64,000 nucleotides of DNA. Source: Pedobacter sp. PLR. GTDB lineage: Bacteria; Bacteroidota; Bacteroidia; Sphingobacteriales; Sphingobacteriaceae. The position numbers and the translations under genes are program-made. This document shows positions 60,505-64,000 of the stretch, one piece after another. The stretch covers positions 372,001-436,000 of the forward strand of contig NZ_JAPIVQ010000004.1 of assembly GCF_026239675.1 (NCBI RefSeq), given 5' to 3'. How positions within the stretch are numbered: position 1 is the stretch's first letter; each line of letters opens with the position of its first letter. The notes under the pieces were generated by a model. The model did no database searches. It had not been told where the DNA came from and saw nothing but the letters and a program-made list of their open reading frames with translations.

Positions 60505-63500
60505 TTATTTTGGGATAAATCGGGAGAAGCGATTGCTTTTCTCGGTCACACCAGTACTTCCTCCGGTACTTGTCTGAGATTTCACCATCAATGGTCTAGC
60601 TGATTTAGGAGCTTTGGACGACAATAAATTCAGTAGTTTTTGAACAACCGGACTTGATTTGAAATCTTCATTCAGTTCCTGATTAACGAGTTCGATCAGG
60701 TTGGCTTTTGCACTTTCTATCAGGTTTTGCTCCGTTAGTAATTGTTTATGTGATAAGTCGGTAATAGCTTTAGCAAGAAGGTGTGGAGAACTTATTTTCG
60801 CGGCTTTCTGACGGTTTAAAATACTTTCCAGTTCTTTTACGGCTGCGGCTAATAAGGTAGCTTCCTGTGCTGGACTTGGTGTGATTCCAACCTGCATTTT
60901 CGGTGGAAAGGCCGGGTCATTTGGTACGCCAGGGCGTGATTGAACCACAGCGAGCTTATCAAAGTGTGTTACCATACTATTAATCTGGGTAGTGTAACTT
61001 GGTTCTTCGCCCCCAAGCGGTAAATCATCCAGCCAGTCTTTACGGTAGGCAAAGGCTTGTTTACGTGTTTCTTCAGATAGCGCTGTATCTATAGATGCTT
61101 TGTATTGCGCTTCAGTTAAGATATTATTGGGAACCCTGGCCGGCCAAAAGGTTGGAACGTACGGATCGTAGGTCGAACTATAGCCATCACGGCAACTCGC
61201 GGTATCGGTTTGCCAGGGGATAGCCATCCATCTGGTAATACCACCGGCTACTTGTCCACCAAGTAAAGGGCCTTTTGCTAAAGTGAATACATCGCTATTC
61301 ATCACCGGACCATAGTAAGAGGAGTTTACCGGTGGCGTTTTTGGTGCATGTTTAAGTCGGAAAGCAGACATATACATACCGGCAGTTCGCATTGGCCATG
61401 TCATTTCACAACCCGGATGGAAGGCATCTGCCAGGCAAAATTCCATGGCTGCTCTGGTCAGCATATCCGGTTGTTCAGCAACAGGTAACTTATCTATTGT
61501 AATTGGCTCCGGGATATGCGGGCAACCGGTCATATCCACATAATCTGCATCAAAGTCACCTTTTACCCATTGGTCAATAAAAGACAATTGTAATTGGGAT
61601 AGTGTGGAATGCTGACGCACAGAACCTAAACTAGGGATAGTAATGGCATCACCATACATCCATGGCCATAATTGGGGCGCTTCTGCACCCGATACCTCAT
61701 AACGACGGAAATTATTAGAAATCGTACGTCGCATTTCCATATTTGCAGAAGAAGGGTCATTCAACTTTACCATCCATTTAGCCGTGGTGTAATCAAACTG
61801 ACCACCCCAGCCGAATGCGGCTCCAAAGCCTGCATTAACCCATTGCAGGTTAGTCATGCGCTGGAAAACAGGCAGGATGTCCTGAGTAAAAGAAGGCCTT
61901 TTCGGTCGGGCCAGCATTCCTGCATCAATGGCCAGGTCTCTCATTAAATCCCACATGGTACGAACCGATTTCTGTAGGGGAGCGTAATCAGGTGGACCAC
62001 AAATTACCCATGCCGGCTCCACTTTAAGTTTAACCCCATTGTATTCCACATCTGCAGTAACGGGACCATCAGAAATATCGTCATACCAGCCTTCGTTGTT
62101 CGCGAATGTAATGGCAATATCTCCGTTTAAATTTTTGGCTACACCATGTCCGCCGAGCATGATTAACCTTCCTTTTACATCAGTACGCATTTCACCAAGG
62201 TAAACGGTCTCCGTCTGGAATTTCCCTATAAAAGGATGGCCCTTATCTACGTTGGTTGCGCTTACCGACTGATGTCCGCCATCTATGATTAGTGAGTTCC
62301 GGTCGGCCACGTTAATATTACGTAACATAGAAGCTGGTGCGCCAATAGCATCCGGAATGTCCAGGGCCATTTGAAATTGATACCAGGATGATTTTTGATT
62401 TGCTAAATGAGCATGCCAGACAATATTGGCATTTTCGGCAGTCAGCTCTTTAATTGCTTTTCCGGCGGCATTAAATCCGTAAATTCTGAATTGGGCAGCT
62501 TGCCGTTTTAGTGCTCCGGTTTTATCGCGGTAGGCATAGTCATCTGTTAAGACTACCGGTTCGGAAACCAGGGGACCAATAAAATATTCATGATCACTAT
62601 TCCCGACACGCATTACTCCGATTGGGGGATAGATTCCGGCCGTAACAATGCAGTCGCTGTCTTCGTCTGTATCTCCTTTAAAGGGAGGATTAATATGTTC
62701 AGGTTCTTGTAATTGCTGGCCGTTGGCCTGATGGCGGGCTTCGGCACTTGCTGCGTAAACCACTTTTCTGGCTTCAGCAATAGATCCAAGCGGCTCATGT
62801 TGTGCTAAGGTTCTCCAGATGTTAAAAGCAAGAATACTTCCAAATTCAGGCTGGCCAATTGCGCAAATATCCTGCTGAGGGAATTCTAATTCAGCAATAC
62901 AAATATAAGGACTCTCTTCAGTGCTCCAAACCACCTGGGCATCATCAAGGGGCATGGTTGCATCATTGGTACGGAATTGTATCTCAAAGCGGAATTTTGC
63001 GGCCTTATTGCGCAGGCGTTGTTGTAAATCAAGTGCCAGGTAATTTTTATCATTAAAAACTGCTCCATGATCGGTTTCATCCGGTACTAAACGATATTTA
63101 ACAATGTTTTTATCGCCCAATCTAAAAGGGAGTATTGCCCAATAACCGGCACTCAGACAGCTCGCTTCGACTTTTGTCATGTCTTTGAGAATATCGGAGA
63201 GCTCCGGGTGTTTATTGATATAAGAGTCGTAGTCATGATCTACCGCACCAGCAGTAGTGAAACTGCACATTTGTTGTGCGTCACGTGCAAAAAATCGGTC
63301 TATGTTTTGAAAGATGAAATCCGCATTGCTGCTGTCGCCTAATAATTTAGGCCCCTCAACGCCAAATAGTTTTAGTCCCAGTCCGAGGGTGGTGTGCAGG
63401 TCCGGTGAGCCGGGGTCGGTGTCGCTGGAAAAGCGTACCGCACATTCGTAAGTGTCTCCGGCGAAAATCCCTACTTTAAACTCGGGCCTGATGTCTTTTT

Positions 63501-63753
63501 TTACGCGAAAGGTTCCATAGGCTATGCCATGTTGTTTTCTGAAAACGGCACGTTCAGCAGGCATTTGCCCTTTTTCGATGCTTGTCTTCTGACCCATTTC
63601 AACGAACATCTCTTTGAGACGTTCTGTTACAATTTTTGTAGTTCCGTCGCTATCCCAGCATGCTACATTATTAGCGGTAGCTTCACCTTTAATTGCAGCT
63701 GAAGATTCAGTGTGCAGTGCTGCACCTGACTTTTTTTTCGATTTTTCAGTCAT
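60505..63753 (-). CDS. Catalase-fold domain fused to LodA-like (CTQ) amino-acid oxidase
   Basis: 1082 aa, about 370 longer than a stand-alone LodA. Residues about 40-345 are a catalase-fold heme domain: RAVFRKQHGIAYGTF (60s-80s), RFSSDTDPGSPDLHTTLGLG, and RKVVYAASAEARH, where Tyr333 stands where the proximal heme ligand lies. The position of the distal His (as in KatA RVVHAKG) is Phe71. Residues about 368-950 are LodA-like: IYPPIGVMRVGNSDHEYFIGP, VWHAHLANQKSSWYQFQ, AWVICGPPDYAP, then Cys782 (FHPGCEMTW) and Trp847 (MAIPWQTD), 65 residues apart as in Marinomonas LodA (Cys516/Trp581). A helical tail follows. No signal peptide. LodA-type enzymes deaminate amino acids and release H2O2. Confidence 0.88.
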   Translation of the reverse strand: MTEKSKKKSGAALHTESSAAIKGEATANNVACWDSDGTTKIVTERLKEMFVEMGQKTSIEKGQMPAERAVFRKQHGIAYGTFRVKKDIRPEFKVGIFAGDTYECAVRFSSDTDPGSPDLHTTLGLGLKLFGVEGPKLLGDSSNADFIFQNIDRFFARDAQQMCSFTTAGAVDHDYDSYINKHPELSDILKDMTKVEASCLSAGYWAILPFRLGDKNIVKYRLVPDETDHGAVFNDKNYLALDLQQRLRNKAAKFRFEIQFRTNDATMPLDDAQVVWSTEESPYICIAELEFPQQDICAIGQPEFGSILAFNIWRTLAQHEPLGSIAEARKVVYAASAEARHQANGQQLQEPEHINPPFKGDTDEDSDCIVTAGIYPPIGVMRVGNSDHEYFIGPLVSEPVVLTDDYAYRDKTGALKRQAAQFRIYGFNAAGKAIKELTAENANIVWHAHLANQKSSWYQFQMALDIPDAIGAPASMLRNINVADRNSLIIDGGHQSVSATNVDKGHPFIGKFQTETVYLGEMRTDVKGRLIMLGGHGVAKNLNGDIAITFANNEGWYDDISDGPVTADVEYNGVKLKVEPAWVICGPPDYAPLQKSVRTMWDLMRDLAIDAGMLARPKRPSFTQDILPVFQRMTNLQWVNAGFGAAFGWGGQFDYTTAKWMVKLNDPSSANMEMRRTISNNFRRYEVSGAEAPQLWPWMYGDAITIPSLGSVRQHSTLSQLQLSFIDQWVKGDFDADYVDMTGCPHIPEPITIDKLPVAEQPDMLTRAAMEFCLADAFHPGCEMTWPMRTAGMYMSAFRLKHAPKTPPVNSSYYGPVMNSDVFTLAKGPLLGGQVAGGITRWMAIPWQTDTASCRDGYSSTYDPYVPTFWPARVPNNILTEAQYKASIDTALSEETRKQAFAYRKDWLDDLPLGGEEPSYTTQINSMVTHFDKLAVVQSRPGVPNDPAFPPKMQVGITPSPAQEATLLAAAVKELESILNRQKAAKISSPHLLAKAITDLSHKQLLTEQNLIESAKANLIELVNQELNEDFKSSPVVQKLLNLLSSKAPKSARPLMVKSQTSTGGSTGVTEKSNRFSRFIPK

Positions 63754-64000
63754 GGTATTATTTTCGTTTAGGTGGTAAAATGATTAAGGGTTATTACAAA
63801 ATTTGAATATTGCATTAACTCTGCTTACGAAAAAAATGACTGATTACTGGCGTTGAATTAAAAGAAGGACATCATTTAAATGATTCATAATGGAGAGGTT
63901 AATTTAAAGCAATAGGGTTTGATAGATTAAAGCTATAAAAAATAGCTTAGTAATTAATGTTTTTTATGTATATGATCAAATAAATAGTTTAAACTTTTTT

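Noticed and set aside
60613..60900. C-terminal tail of the LodA fusion as a separate gene
   Set aside because: The frame is continuous with the oxidase domain and the tail is a plain helical extension with no own start signal.
1..64000. CRISPR arrays, transposases, phage genes or rRNA
   Set aside because: Looked for on both strands; no regularly spaced repeats and no such genes were seen.

Overview
This window looks like a chromosomal segment from a Bacteroidota bacterium of the Sphingobacteriaceae type, most like Pedobacter. The evidence is the Bacteroidota-style promoter elements (TTG, 19 nt, TAnnTTTG), the scarcity of Shine-Dalgarno sequences, four-part SusC/SusD gene blocks, hybrid two-component sensors with Reg_prop repeats, and the aromatic gene order. 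All assignments come from reading the sequence and from family knowledge; no database search was run.

Region 1 (1-10 kb) is mostly core metabolism. A chorismate/aromatic operon reads leftward: leader peptide, pheA, a DAHP synthase-chorismate mutase fusion, aroA and the start of aroC. The operon is preceded by what looks like a complete transcription attenuator: a promoter, a 20-codon leader peptide in which 8 of 9 consecutive residues are aromatic, and mutually exclusive antiterminator and terminator hairpins. Upstream lie S4-aroB, a divergent proline dehydrogenase, a clade-type KatA catalase, a DUF962/Mpo1-like protein, a HAD phosphatase and a CAT-anticodon tRNA.

Region 2 (9.6-12.4 kb) has an HxlR regulator divergent from an alpha/beta hydrolase, and an isolated PRMT-like methyltransferase with a TTG start, flanked by a 15-nt direct repeat.

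Region 3 (12.7-22.4 kb) is polysaccharide/glycoside locus 1: an AraC regulator, a sugar-phosphate-isomerase-like TIM barrel and a phytanoyl-CoA-dioxygenase-like enzyme face a SusC-SusD-glycosidase operon. The shared divergent control region carries two inverted copies of a 23-bp site.

Region 4 (22.5-27.6 kb) holds a serine hydrolase, an ECF sigma factor with small membrane proteins, an SGNH hydrolase and a ferritin.

Region 5 (27.7-45.7 kb) is locus 2: a hybrid two-component regulator divergent from GH105, DUF2264, two SusC/SusD pairs, the scar of a deleted sulfatase gene, and an unrecognised secreted toroid-type enzyme. Uronic-acid-containing, possibly once sulfated, glycans are the likely target.

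Region 6 (45.7-52 kb) is a mixed stretch: an Ntn amidohydrolase, a lumazine-binding-like protein, an M35-prodomain-like lipoprotein, an AcfC-like binding protein, a VOC protein, two tandem unknown paralogues and a DUF6266 protein.

Region 7 (52-59.3 kb) is locus 3: GH76, GH2 and a split sensor kinase/response-regulator pair.

Region 8 (59.3-63.8 kb) is the most unusual part of the window. A LodB-like flavoprotein gene lies next to a 1082-residue fusion of a catalase-fold domain to a LodA-like (cysteine tryptophylquinone) amino-acid oxidase. The catalase-fold part appears to lack the distal catalytic histidine. The fusion suggests a peroxide-producing oxidase physically joined to a heme domain.
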